The notes beneath the pieces were generated by a model. It saw nothing but the letters and a program-made list of their open reading frames with translations, did not search any database and was not told the DNA's origin. From the NCBI GenBank assembly GCA_035295985.1, contig DATHBT010000109.1, positions 1 to 13,703 on the forward strand: DNA of 13,703 nt, given 5' to 3'. A program made the position numbers and the translations under genes. Source of the DNA: JAIVGV01 sp035295985. GTDB lineage: Bacteria; Acidobacteriota; Blastocatellia; Pyrinomonadales; Pyrinomonadaceae. Shown one piece after another: positions 1 through 10,010 of this stretch. How positions within the stretch are numbered: the first letter of the stretch is position 1; the number at the start of each line of letters is the position of its first letter.

Positions 1-56
1 CTTCATTGGGTGATCGATTAGGTTTGCCTGTTTACGGTGATAGAAAGCCCCGGCTT

Positions 57-1193
57 ATGTTTCGCAAGAAGATAGCTTACGTATTGGTCAGGATTATCCT
101 GTGGGTGATCCTGCCGCTGGTCTGTGTCGAATTTGTGATGATAGTTCTCGACCCGTACCTCTTTAAAAACTTTTACGAGTACGACCCCGACCTGGGCTTC
201 CGCGTCCGCGCGTACGCCCCCGGCGCGGACGGCGCCCTGACAAATCAATTCGGCTTTAACGACCGGGACTACCCCCTGCAAAAAACTCCCGGCACCACTC
301 GTCTGTTAGTGCTCGGCGACTCTTTCGGATGGGCCGGGGGCCGCGACGGTAACTACACGGCCCTGCTGGAGCGGATGTTCGAGCGCCGTGACGGCCAACA
401 TAAAATCGATGTGATTAACGCATGCTACCCGGCGACCCACCCCGGCGACCAACTGGCCCTGCTGAAAAAATACGGGCTGCAATATGACCCCGATGTAGTA
501 ATGCTGGGCTTTTTCGTCGGCAATGATTTTCTCGCCGTCCCGGGCCGGAAGAGGATTATCGTTAACGGCTTATACGTCTACGTCAACAGAAACGCGGAGT
601 ATAAATTCCTGGGCTACCCGATTATCCCTCAGTCCCGGCTCTACCTATTCGTGAAGCAGCAATACAGGGTTTACACGGAGTCAAAAAGGGCGGCGGAAAT
701 GGGGCAGTACCTGCCGGGGCAGGGGCTGACTTTATCGGAAGAGACCTTCCTGGAGATAGAGAGGGCGAGGCTGGAGTTCTTCAACGTAAACCCCTCAGCC
801 CGGGGGAGCTTTCAGCCGGGGATCGATTATGTTTTGCAGAGTATCTCCGAGATGGACGCTATCTTGAGGGCTAGAGGTGCGAAGTTCGTGGTCGCCATCT
901 ACCCCGACGAATTTCAGGTCAATAAGAGTCTCTTGAAGAGGATTTTCGAGAAGTACGAATTGAGGGCGGAGGACTATGACCTGAACCGGGCCCAGAACTT
1001 ACTGAAATCCTTCCTCCGCTCCAAAGGCATCCCCTTCGTCGACCTCACAGATCGCTTCCGGGCGGAAGGAGATAAGAGGGAGCTCTACATACTGAGGAAC
1101 ACCCACTGGAACGACGCGGGCAATCAATTTGCGGCGAACGTTTTATTTGAGGGGTTGCCTCGGCAGGTAGAAAGCCTTAACCCTGCCCGATGA
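57..1193 (+). CDS. Membrane-anchored SGNH/GDSL-type hydrolase or acyl-transfer protein
   Basis: 378 residues if it starts at the ATG at 57. The frame stays open to the window edge, with a TTG at 6, so a longer or truncated N-terminus cannot be excluded. I prefer 57 because it places a short basic stretch (MFRKK) directly before one membrane segment (about residues 7-31), as in a signal anchor. The rest would then be outside the membrane. SGNH motifs in order: GDSFGWAGG with the likely nucleophile Ser89, a GND triplet at 155-157, and NTHWNDAGN with the likely catalytic His351. Related cell-surface SGNH proteins often have Asp two residues before the His; here it is Asn349. Members of the clan act as esterases or as O-acetyl transfer and binding proteins in polysaccharide modification; the substrate cannot be read here. 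Codon use is unlike the neighbours, with many AAA, TTA and ATA codons. No downstream partner is obvious. Fold fairly sure, role unknown. Confidence 0.75.
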   Translation: MFRKKIAYVLVRIILWVILPLVCVEFVMIVLDPYLFKNFYEYDPDLGFRVRAYAPGADGALTNQFGFNDRDYPLQKTPGTTRLLVLGDSFGWAGGRDGNYTALLERMFERRDGQHKIDVINACYPATHPGDQLALLKKYGLQYDPDVVMLGFFVGNDFLAVPGRKRIIVNGLYVYVNRNAEYKFLGYPIIPQSRLYLFVKQQYRVYTESKRAAEMGQYLPGQGLTLSEETFLEIERARLEFFNVNPSARGSFQPGIDYVLQSISEMDAILRARGAKFVVAIYPDEFQVNKSLLKRIFEKYELRAEDYDLNRAQNLLKSFLRSKGIPFVDLTDRFRAEGDKRELYILRNTHWNDAGNQFAANVLFEGLPRQVESLNPAR

Positions 1194-1239
1194 TTCAGGG
1201 CCGGAATGCCGTATCATAATCCGCCTCAGCCGCACCTGA

Positions 1240-1374
1240 CATCGGCTCCTCAAACTGACCCCGGCCGAAAATCAAAAAGGCGTCTCGTACTGCCAGCAGG
1301 CGATAGCGGCCGACCCGCCTTACGCGCTCGCCTATTTCGGACTCGCGTACTCAACGCCGCCGGCGCCGCGTTGA
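1240..1374 (+). pseudogene. TPR-repeat gene remnant
   Basis: An open stretch between an in-frame TGA (1237-1239) and a TGA (1372-1374) encodes about 44 residues. They include KLTPAENQKGVSY followed by QQAIAADPPYALAYFGLA. This closely resembles the TPR-entry block (…KGIEYFQQAIEKDPNYALAYAGLADSY-like) of TPR proteins and TPR-tailed kinases common in Acidobacteriota. There is no start codon or ribosome-binding site, and no TPR continuation before the stop. It is therefore best read as a decayed fragment of a larger gene. The overlapping 90-residue reading frame (1206-1478) uses another frame and has no recognisable content. Confidence 0.65.
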
Positions 1375-1465
1375 AATCTTTCTGCGGAGCGGCACAACTC
1401 GCGCGCGCGCCGGATCGTAAGATAAACTGCGACGCACGATCGCCGACGGAAGGCGCGCTCCCGTT

Positions 1466-4036
<2,571 letters not shown>

Positions 4037-4073
4037 CGCCTCCGGCGCTCACTCAAAATGGTTTTCGGCTGAG

Positions 4074-4181
4074 CGTATGTGTGGGCACTCACCGCAGAGG
4101 CACAGAGAGCACAGAGGGGGCGCGGAGAAATCCTCTGTGTGATCTCTGTGTCCTCTGTGCCTCTGCGGTGAGTTACATACG
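4074..4181 (+). repeat. Long intergenic palindrome of CAGAG-type repeats
   Basis: A perfect 21-bp inverted repeat (4087-4107 with 4153-4173) encloses further complementary CACAGAG / CTCTGTG blocks, so most of the interval can fold into one long hairpin. A second, outer match (CGTATGT 4074-4080 with ACATACG 4175-4181) extends it. Each arm is itself built from near-repeats of GCAGAGG/CACAGAG. It lies about 40 bases after the kinase stop and 140 bases before the hydrolase start, with no T-run after it. Similar CGCAGAGG-type palindromes recur between genes in many bacterial genomes, to my recollection; I know no firm function. It might protect the kinase mRNA 3' end. Confidence 0.85.
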
Positions 4182-4323
4182 TCTGCACTCAACCGGAAGG
4201 GTATGAGCGACGTGTACCGACGACGCGCCGAAGTTCAACTCTCACCGACCTTGATGCCCGCGAAAACGAGATGAGCCGCCACTTGCAGTGACGCCGCGCG
4301 CCCGGACGCGGCCAGATAACACG

Positions 4324-5961
4324 ATGAAACTGATCCTCTTCGCCCCCGCGCTGCTCCTCGCCGCCATGATTCACGCGCGCGCGCAGGAACAAGCGACCGG
4401 CAAGTTCACCTCCTACGCCGGCGACCGCGCCATCGCGACCGAGAGCTACACGCTCGCCGCCGCGCCGGACGGCAGCTTGCGCGCCGAGGCGGAGGTCAGC
4501 CCCGAAGGCGGCGCGCGGCAGAAGTTCGTGACGGTCGCCTCGCGCACCGCGCCCTTGAGCCTGACGGTCGAGGTCGGCGGGCAGAAGATTTACGAGGCGC
4601 AGTTTACGGGCGCGGGCGTCGTCAAGGTGCAGCAGCCGGGCCGCCCCGCGGGCGAGTTGCAGACGAAGGCCGACGTGATCCTGGAAAACCTCGTCTGGCA
4701 CCAGTTCCACTTCCTGCTCGCGCGCTACGATCACGCCAAAGGCGGCCGGCAGACCTTCACGTTCTTCTCGCCCTCGAACGAGCGCGATTTTCAGATCGAA
4801 GTCGAGCGCACGGGCACGCCGACCTACGCCGTCGCGGGCCGGCAGTTGAAAACGGGAAGCTACCGCATGACGGCCGCCGGCCTCGCCATCGAGATGTGGG
4901 CCGACGAGCGGCGCGCGCCGCTCCTCTTCCGCGTCGCCGCCCAACAGCTCAGGGCCGTCCGCGCGGGCTTTGAGGGGCTGGAAAAGCTCGCCCTCGCCGA
5001 AGCAGCGCCCGCGCCGCCGCTCAAGACGCCCGACTACGTGGCCCCCTCCTCGTTCGCAGAGAGCGAGGTAACGGTCGGCGAAGGGACGCTGTGGCCCGTG
5101 CCCGCGACGCTGACCATGCCCACGGGCGCGGGGCCGCACCCGGCCGTCGTGCTCGTCCACGGGTCGGGGCCGAACGACCGCGACGAGACCGTCGGCGCGA
5201 GCAAACCTTTTCGCGACATCGCGTGGGGCCTCGCCTCGCGCGGCGTCGCGGTGCTTCGCTACGACAAGCGCACGCTCGTCCACGGCGCGCGCATCGCCGC
5301 CTCGAAAGAGCCGTTCACGGTCAAAGAAGAGACGGTTGACGACGCGCTCGCCGCGGCCGAGCTGCTGCGGCGCACGCCGGGCGTCGATCCGAAAAGAGTC
5401 TTCGTACTCGGCCACAGCCTCGGCGGCGGCCTCGTCCCGCGCATCGGCCAGCGCGATCCAACCCTGCGCGGCTTCGTCATCCTCGCCGGCTACACGCGCG
5501 AGCCGCTCGGCGAGCTGGGCAGGCAGTACGAATACCTCTTCGGCCTCGACGGCAACGTAAGCGAGCGCGAGCGCGCGCTCATCGACGGGGCACGGCGCGA
5601 CGCCGCGCGCCTCAAGGAGCTGAAGACGGCGGACGCCGCGGCGGGCGTGACGCTGCAAGGCGTCCCCGCCTCCTACTGGCTCGACCTTCGCGACTACTCG
5701 CCGCCCGCCGAGGCGCGCAAGCTGGGCCGCCCCGTCCTCGTACTCCACGGCGAGCGCGACTACAACGTGACGATGGACGCCTTCGCCGACTGGAAGCGCG
5801 CCCTCGCCGACTCAAAAAACGTCACCTTCAAGAGCTACCCCAAGCTCGACCACGCCTTCCTCGAAGGCGAAGGCCCGGCGAGCGACGCCGACTACCGCCG
5901 GCCCCGCAACGTCGCGCGCCAAGTCGTCGAAGACATCGCCGCCTGGCTCAAAAACAACTGA
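4324..5961 (+). CDS. Secreted alpha/beta-hydrolase (serine hydrolase) with N-terminal beta domain
   Basis: 545 residues. I chose the ATG at 4324 over an in-frame GTG at 4288 because it begins a clean signal peptide (MKLILFAPALLLAAMIHARA, likely cut before or near QEQ). No good ribosome-binding site is visible. Residues 20 to about 235 form a poorly conserved, probably beta-rich domain I cannot name. From about 240 the hydrolase fold appears: oxyanion region HGSGPNDRDE (279-288), nucleophile elbow GHSLGG with Ser365, acid HGERD with Asp479, and LDHAF with His510. This is a complete Ser-Asp-His triad. Family members of this layout (dienelactone-hydrolase/S9-like esterases and peptidases) cleave esters or peptides in the periplasm or outside the cell; the substrate is not readable. 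It stands alone, with about 290 bases before it and 240 after. Fold assignment is secure, specificity unknown. Confidence 0.9.
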   Translation: MKLILFAPALLLAAMIHARAQEQATGKFTSYAGDRAIATESYTLAAAPDGSLRAEAEVSPEGGARQKFVTVASRTAPLSLTVEVGGQKIYEAQFTGAGVVKVQQPGRPAGELQTKADVILENLVWHQFHFLLARYDHAKGGRQTFTFFSPSNERDFQIEVERTGTPTYAVAGRQLKTGSYRMTAAGLAIEMWADERRAPLLFRVAAQQLRAVRAGFEGLEKLALAEAAPAPPLKTPDYVAPSSFAESEVTVGEGTLWPVPATLTMPTGAGPHPAVVLVHGSGPNDRDETVGASKPFRDIAWGLASRGVAVLRYDKRTLVHGARIAASKEPFTVKEETVDDALAAAELLRRTPGVDPKRVFVLGHSLGGGLVPRIGQRDPTLRGFVILAGYTREPLGELGRQYEYLFGLDGNVSERERALIDGARRDAARLKELKTADAAAGVTLQGVPASYWLDLRDYSPPAEARKLGRPVLVLHGERDYNVTMDAFADWKRALADSKNVTFKSYPKLDHAFLEGEGPASDADYRRPRNVARQVVEDIAAWLKNN

Positions 5962-6203
5962 CGCGAGCAGACCGAGAGAGCGAGGCCCGCGCCAAAAATA
6001 GTTAACCTCCCGCGCCCTTTGTGTGATAGAAGGTGCGGCGCGGCAGCGTGCGCCTGTCCCACACCGCCGCCCACGTCTCAACGGGTCGGCCACGCGCGCC
6101 TCCGCGCCCGTCGCAACGCCCCCGTTAGCAGCGCCCCTCCCGCCAGACGGCCCTTGAACCCCGGCGAGCCTTTCGCGCCACTTCACCAACCGACGAGGAC
6201 GAC
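5962..6203. other. Intergenic spacer with no recognised element
   Basis: No convincing gene, hairpin terminator or promoter is seen here. Apart from one short A/T-rich patch (AAAAATAGTTAAC near 5994-6006) it has the same high GC as the coding regions. A 62-residue open frame (6019-6207) has no start context and no family resemblance. Confidence 0.5.
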
Positions 6204-8099
6204 ATGAGAGACAAATCAGCGACCGGCAACCCCCGCCGCCCCGCGAAGCTTTTCAACATCAGACTTGTCGCGGCCCTGTGCGCCGCGCTCTGCGTCGCGT
6301 TCCTCGCCGCGCCGGGTGCGGGCGCGTACCAGGACCCCGACCCGGCCGCCCCCCAGACGCAGGCGCAGAACCCGGCGACGAACCCGGCGCAGCAGACGGC
6401 CGCGCAGCAGGCGGGCGCGGCGCAACAGACGCCGCCGCCCACGCCGTCGCCGTCGCCCACCCCCTCGCCGTCGCCGCCGCGCGTCGTGCGCGCCTACAGG
6501 ATCGGCGCCGACTTCAAGCCGACGCCGACGCCGTCCCCGACGCCTTCGCCGACGCCGACGCCCACGCCCTGCCCGCCGAACGCGACTTGCCCGACCCCCA
6601 CCCCGACTGCCACGCCCGCCCCCGCGCCGACGCCCGAGTTCGTCAACAGGGAGGACGCGATGTCGGCGGGGCTGAACGACATCGTCGTCGTAGAGGTCGA
6701 GCGGCTGAAAGGGCTGATGCTCCGGGCCAGGTGTCAGAGGGAGGCCGACAACGCGGAGACGGTCATGATCGGGGGCACTTGCAAGCCGCGGCCCATCCTG
6801 CTCTTCATCGAAGGCCGCCCGCTCAAGGGGCTGCCGCCGGAGTCTGGCGCGCCGGAGTTGACCGACGGCGAGAACGGGGTGCTGCGCTACCACCTTCAAC
6901 GCCCGGTCAAGTCGGACGCCGTGACCGAGGCCGAGGTGGACGATACGCAGGAGCACTGGGCCGACCTGCTCGGCCTCGGCCCCGAAGACATCGTCGGCCG
7001 CTTCCCGTTCCTGCGCCTCACGCGCCCCGTCTCGATGAGCGTCGGGCTGGCGGACGAGTACCCCATCCAGACCGATGTCGAGTGGGGCGGCGCGGCCGGC
7101 CGCTTCAACCTCGTGCGCGTGCGCGGGCGGCGCTTCATCGCGTGGCTGGGGCTGATCGTCGGCTTCGGCTGGCTCTTCCTGCGGCTGGCGCGACGGGAGG
7201 ACATCATCCGCGACCGCAAGCCCATCGCGTGGGAGCGCGGCAACCGCCAGCGCAAGGCCTACAGCCTCGGCCGCACGCAGATCGCCTGGTGGACATTCTT
7301 CGTCGCCTTCGGCTTCATCTTCATCTGGCTGGTGACGGGCCAGTACGATCTCTCGCCGGAGGTGCTCGTCCTGCTCGGCATCAGCGTCGTCACGACGGCC
7401 GGGGCGACCGCCATCGACAAGAGCCGGTCATTCGACACGGCCGGCGAGACTAAGGACACCGACGCCGCCCTCTCCCGGCTGCTGACCGATAAGGACGCGC
7501 TGGAGGAGGACTTAAAAGAGTCGGACGGGAAGATTCCCGAGGCCGCCTTCCAGAAGAAGGTGGACAATTACAAGAAACACATCGCCGACATCCGGCGGAG
7601 GTTCCCGACCGCGCTGGGGTGGAGCGCCCACCGCTTCGACATAGACATCCTCTCGGACGCCAGCGGCGTCAGCATCCACCGCTTCCAGATGGTGCTCTGG
7701 ACGGTTATCCTCGGCTTCGTCTTCATCCACGAGGTACTGACGCGCCTCTCGATGCCGGAGTTCAGCGGGACGCTGCTGCTGCTGATGGGCATCAGCAACG
7801 GCACGTACCTGTTCGGCAAGTCGTCCGAACCGCAGGCCACGCCGGCCAGCGGCCAGACGCCGCCGCCGAACGCGCCCGGCGGCAGCAACTCGGCCACGGC
7901 CGGCGGGGCCGGCGCGACGACGGCCGGCGCGGGCGGCGCGAACACCGCCGGCGCGAGCGATGCGAACGGGGCCGACGGCGGCGGCGGCTCGACCACTGCC
8001 GAAGGCGGCGGAGAGGCGACAGCAGAGGGCGGCGCGTCCTCGGCCGACGGCGGTAACGGCGAGACGGGGGCCGGCGGCAGCAGCCAAGCTCAAGGCTGA
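6204..8099 (+). CDS. Exported multi-pass membrane protein with proline-rich linker and duplicated two-helix module
   Basis: 631 residues. ATG at 6204 with GAGGA (6195-6199) close upstream. The N-terminus is a signal sequence (hydrophobic 20-40, AGA-YQD). A Pro/Thr/Ser/Gln-rich linker (about 45-146) follows, with a CPPNATC pair that could be disulfide-bonded. Residues 150-308 form an apparent extracytoplasmic domain with Cys177 and Cys193. Membrane segments follow at about 310-328, 359-378, 385-403, 497-513 and 521-538, with a charged, probably coiled-coil stretch (410-470) between the second and third pairs' halves. Two blocks look duplicated, RxQxxxWT…FI…GIS at 357-394 and 493-531. The tail (540-631) is almost entirely Gly/Ala/Ser/Thr. 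I recognise no named family. The architecture suggests an envelope-spanning scaffold or sensor, which is an inference. It precedes the ferredoxin trio by 256 bases, with its own hairpin between. Confidence 0.85.
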   Translation: MRDKSATGNPRRPAKLFNIRLVAALCAALCVAFLAAPGAGAYQDPDPAAPQTQAQNPATNPAQQTAAQQAGAAQQTPPPTPSPSPTPSPSPPRVVRAYRIGADFKPTPTPSPTPSPTPTPTPCPPNATCPTPTPTATPAPAPTPEFVNREDAMSAGLNDIVVVEVERLKGLMLRARCQREADNAETVMIGGTCKPRPILLFIEGRPLKGLPPESGAPELTDGENGVLRYHLQRPVKSDAVTEAEVDDTQEHWADLLGLGPEDIVGRFPFLRLTRPVSMSVGLADEYPIQTDVEWGGAAGRFNLVRVRGRRFIAWLGLIVGFGWLFLRLARREDIIRDRKPIAWERGNRQRKAYSLGRTQIAWWTFFVAFGFIFIWLVTGQYDLSPEVLVLLGISVVTTAGATAIDKSRSFDTAGETKDTDAALSRLLTDKDALEEDLKESDGKIPEAAFQKKVDNYKKHIADIRRRFPTALGWSAHRFDIDILSDASGVSIHRFQMVLWTVILGFVFIHEVLTRLSMPEFSGTLLLLMGISNGTYLFGKSSEPQATPASGQTPPPNAPGGSNSATAGGAGATTAGAGGANTAGASDANGADGGGGSTTAEGGGEATAEGGASSADGGNGETGAGGSSQAQG

Positions 8100-8193
8100 C
8101 GGCGGCGGCACGCGGACGGAAAACGGCGGCGACGGTTCCGAGCCGTAAGAGCTTTCCGCCGCCGAAATTTCAACGCCGTCAGATTGCGCGCGT

Positions 8194-8224
8194 GGGCGCG
8201 GCCCTGTCATGCGGGGCCGCGCCC
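8194..8224 (+). terminator. GC-rich stem-loop, possible terminator, with repeated right arm
   Basis: A perfect 11-bp stem (GGGCGCGGCCC 8194-8204 with GGGCCGCGCCC 8214-8224) has a 9-base loop. The T-run after it is weak (TCTTT). It lies 95 bases after the stop of the preceding gene and before a promoter-like sequence, so a transcription end here is plausible. The right arm is repeated almost at once (GGGCCGCGCCCGCC at 8214-8227 and 8234-8247), allowing two alternative pairings. Confidence 0.45.
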
Positions 8225-8278
8225 GCCGTCTTTGGGCCGCGCCCGCCGCGCCCCTCCCGTCTCCCGCGCCGGCGCGGT

Positions 8279-8307
8279 TTGAGAGTTTCGCCGCGAGCCG
8301 GTACACT
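8279..8307 (+). promoter_or_regulatory. Promoter-like sequence for the ferredoxin-domain gene
   Basis: TTGAGA (8279-8284) and TACACT (8302-8307) are separated by exactly 17 bases. They would start transcription near 8314, about 40 bases before the ATG at 8356. Both boxes match the sigma70-type consensus at four of six positions. The surrounding DNA is much more GC-rich. Confidence 0.5.
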
Positions 8308-8355
8308 TTGCGGTTTGATCCGGCAGCGGAAATTCTTTCAGGGTGATTACGGACG

Positions 8356-9363
8356 ATGACGACTACTGTCGAGACCGAGTTCGAGAGGTTTTTGGCCGCC
8401 TACGACGAGGGCGCGTGGGCCGGCGCGGTCGCCGAGCTTCTGCCCTCGATCCACGAGGTTGATCGCAACGCCACGCAAATCTGGTTCGCCTTCTACCCGC
8501 TCGCGCTCGCCGAGGCGCTGGAGCGCGCGGACGACCCCGACGCGCTCGCCCGCAAGCTCCTGCTGCAAGGCAGCTACCGGCTGCGCGATCAGATCGACCG
8601 CTCGCACCGCTTCCTCTACGGCCACCGCTTCTGGCCCGAAGTCAAACGCGCGGTCGCGGAGCACGCCGACAACTTCCCCGGCGGTGCGGCGAAACTGTCG
8701 GATGAAATCGCCGCCGCCGCGCGCCGCGCCGCCTCTCTCGCTAAAGTCGATGAATCGCTCGTCGTAGGGCTAACGGCCGCGGCCTTCATGACCGTCCGCC
8801 AGGCCGGCCTCGCGGCGTTCAAGGCGTCGTCCGGCGAAGTCCACATCGACAGGAAATTTTTGAAGCGCACGCCCGAAGAGGTCTTGCGCGAGCGCGCGCG
8901 CGACGACGCGCAGGGCCTGTTGGGTTTCCTGCGCACGACCGACAAGCGTTGGACAGTCGTCTGGGACGAAAACGACCCGACCGCGCGCTTCAGGATGATG
9001 CACCGGCAGGAGGTCGCGTCTGCCTCGCCGAACGACACGCGCGACTGGTCGCAGGTCGATCCGCGCTGCACCGTCGGCGAAGGCCCGATCCCCGTGCAGT
9101 GCCGCTCGGCCTCTTGCGGGACGTGCTGGGTCGGCGTGCTCGGCGGCGCGGAGAAACTGTCGCCCGTCGAGGCGCGCGAGCGCCGCGTCGTCAAACAGCT
9201 CGGCTACGCCGACACGGACGAGCCGCGCCCGCTCATACGCCTTTCGTGCCAGGCGCGGGGCGAGGGCGCGGTCTCCGTCGTCATCCCGCCGTGGAACGGC
9301 GTCTTCGGCAAGCACCTGCGCGAGCAGGGCGAGCGGGAGCAGGCTGCCGACGCGGTCGCGTAA
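8356..9363 (+). CDS. [2Fe-2S] ferredoxin-domain protein with helical N-terminal domain
   Basis: 335 residues. ATG at 8356, with AGGGTGA (8340-8346) nine bases upstream. The first ~190 residues are predicted mostly helical and match no family I can name (YPLALAEALE, RSHRFLYGHRFWPEVK). From about 197 the sequence has the layout of a plant-type ferredoxin: beta strands, then QCRSASCGTC with Cys249, Cys254 and Cys257, and a last Cys298 in LSCQA. This gives C-x4-C-x2-C-x40-C, ligands for one [2Fe-2S] cluster. An extra Cys238 lies just before. There is no signal peptide, so it should be cytoplasmic. It probably passes electrons to or from an unknown partner. It is followed after 12 bases by an all-helical protein, suggesting one transcript. 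The cluster motif is secure; partner and reaction are unknown. Confidence 0.88.
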   Translation: MTTTVETEFERFLAAYDEGAWAGAVAELLPSIHEVDRNATQIWFAFYPLALAEALERADDPDALARKLLLQGSYRLRDQIDRSHRFLYGHRFWPEVKRAVAEHADNFPGGAAKLSDEIAAAARRAASLAKVDESLVVGLTAAAFMTVRQAGLAAFKASSGEVHIDRKFLKRTPEEVLRERARDDAQGLLGFLRTTDKRWTVVWDENDPTARFRMMHRQEVASASPNDTRDWSQVDPRCTVGEGPIPVQCRSASCGTCWVGVLGGAEKLSPVEARERRVVKQLGYADTDEPRPLIRLSCQARGEGAVSVVIPPWNGVFGKHLREQGEREQAADAVA

Positions 9364-9375
9364 AGTTCGAGCGCA

Positions 9376-9912
9376 ATGACTGGTGACGCAAAACCCGACG
9401 CGGCCGACCCGCAGCAGCCGCCGGCGCTCAAGCCCGACGCGGCGGGCCGCATCGACTCGGACGCGCTGGCCGACGTGATCCAATGGTTCCTCGACCGCGA
9501 CCCGCGCGTGAACGCCGTCCGCCACCCGCGCGCCGAGGAAGTTTTTCAGTGGAAGCAGGAAGCCCAGGAGCGTGCGGGCGAGGAGGTCTTCCGCTTCGGG
9601 ACGGCCGAGGATCGCTTCGCCGTCGGCATCATGCAGGCTTTGATGTCGAACCCGGACGAGCGCGCTCTGCACGGCTGGATCGCACAGCTCCTCAACGCGC
9701 TCGACGACGCCTCGCGCACGAACGAGGAGATCACGAGCGCCTACCGGCTCGACCCCGCGGAGTCGGCCGTCGCGGAGAGTGAGAAGATTCCGGCCGCCGC
9801 GGCGCGCGAGGTCTTCCTCACCTGCTGCTGGCTCGAAGTGCTCTGCACGGCCGAGGCGCGTGTGCTCGGCTGGGTCTATCAGGAACTCTACGGCCGCCCG
9901 TTCCAGCCCTGA
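9376..9912 (+). CDS. Helical hypothetical protein paired with the ferredoxin gene
   Basis: 178 residues. ATG at 9376, 12 bases after the ferredoxin-domain gene stops, consistent with co-transcription. I do not recognise a family. The first ~25 residues are Pro/Ala/Asp-rich and probably disordered; the rest looks helical. The C-terminal part has a compact Cys cluster, Cys150, Cys151 and Cys157 in TCCWLEVLCTAEARVLGWVY, which may be a metal or cluster site or simply buried cysteines. There is no signal peptide or membrane helix. The tight linkage to an iron-sulfur protein suggests a partner or chaperone role for it, which is inference only. Confidence 0.8.
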   Translation: MTGDAKPDAADPQQPPALKPDAAGRIDSDALADVIQWFLDRDPRVNAVRHPRAEEVFQWKQEAQERAGEEVFRFGTAEDRFAVGIMQALMSNPDERALHGWIAQLLNALDDASRTNEEITSAYRLDPAESAVAESEKIPAAAAREVFLTCCWLEVLCTAEARVLGWVYQELYGRPFQP

Positions 9913-9922
9913 GAGCACAGGT

Positions 9923-9952
9923 TTGTAAACGGGAGACGGCCGGAGCTATCAT
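9923..9952 (+). promoter_or_regulatory. Promoter-like sequence for the 89-residue gene
   Basis: TTGTAA (9923-9928) and TATCAT (9947-9952) are separated by 18 bases, in one of the few A/T-richer stretches here. Transcription would begin near 9959, about 50 bases before the ATG at 10011. This suggests the third gene of the trio can be expressed separately from the first two. Confidence 0.4.
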
Positions 9953-10010
9953 TCATACTTAACCAAGCCCCACGGATTCGGACGGGAGCAGGACAGAGGT
10001 AGAGACCGCC

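Noticed and set aside
1411..1430. A possible -10 box (TAAGAT, 1418-1423) before the kinase.
   Set aside because: No acceptable -35 box lies at the right distance, so I did not call a promoter.
4189..5748. A 519-residue open frame on the minus strand opposite the alpha/beta hydrolase.
   Set aside because: It lies almost wholly antisense to a gene with a complete catalytic triad and signal peptide. Its translation is Arg/Gly/Ala/Val-biased with no motif, as expected from high-GC antisense frames.
6019..6207. A 62-residue open frame before the proline-rich membrane protein.
   Set aside because: There is no ribosome-binding site, its composition is Arg/Ala/Pro-biased, and it ends over the start of the next gene without signs of coupling.
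8770..9918. A 382-residue open frame on the minus strand opposite the ferredoxin-domain and helical genes.
   Set aside because: It crosses the junction of two plus-strand genes that have clear starts, and its own sequence has no motif.
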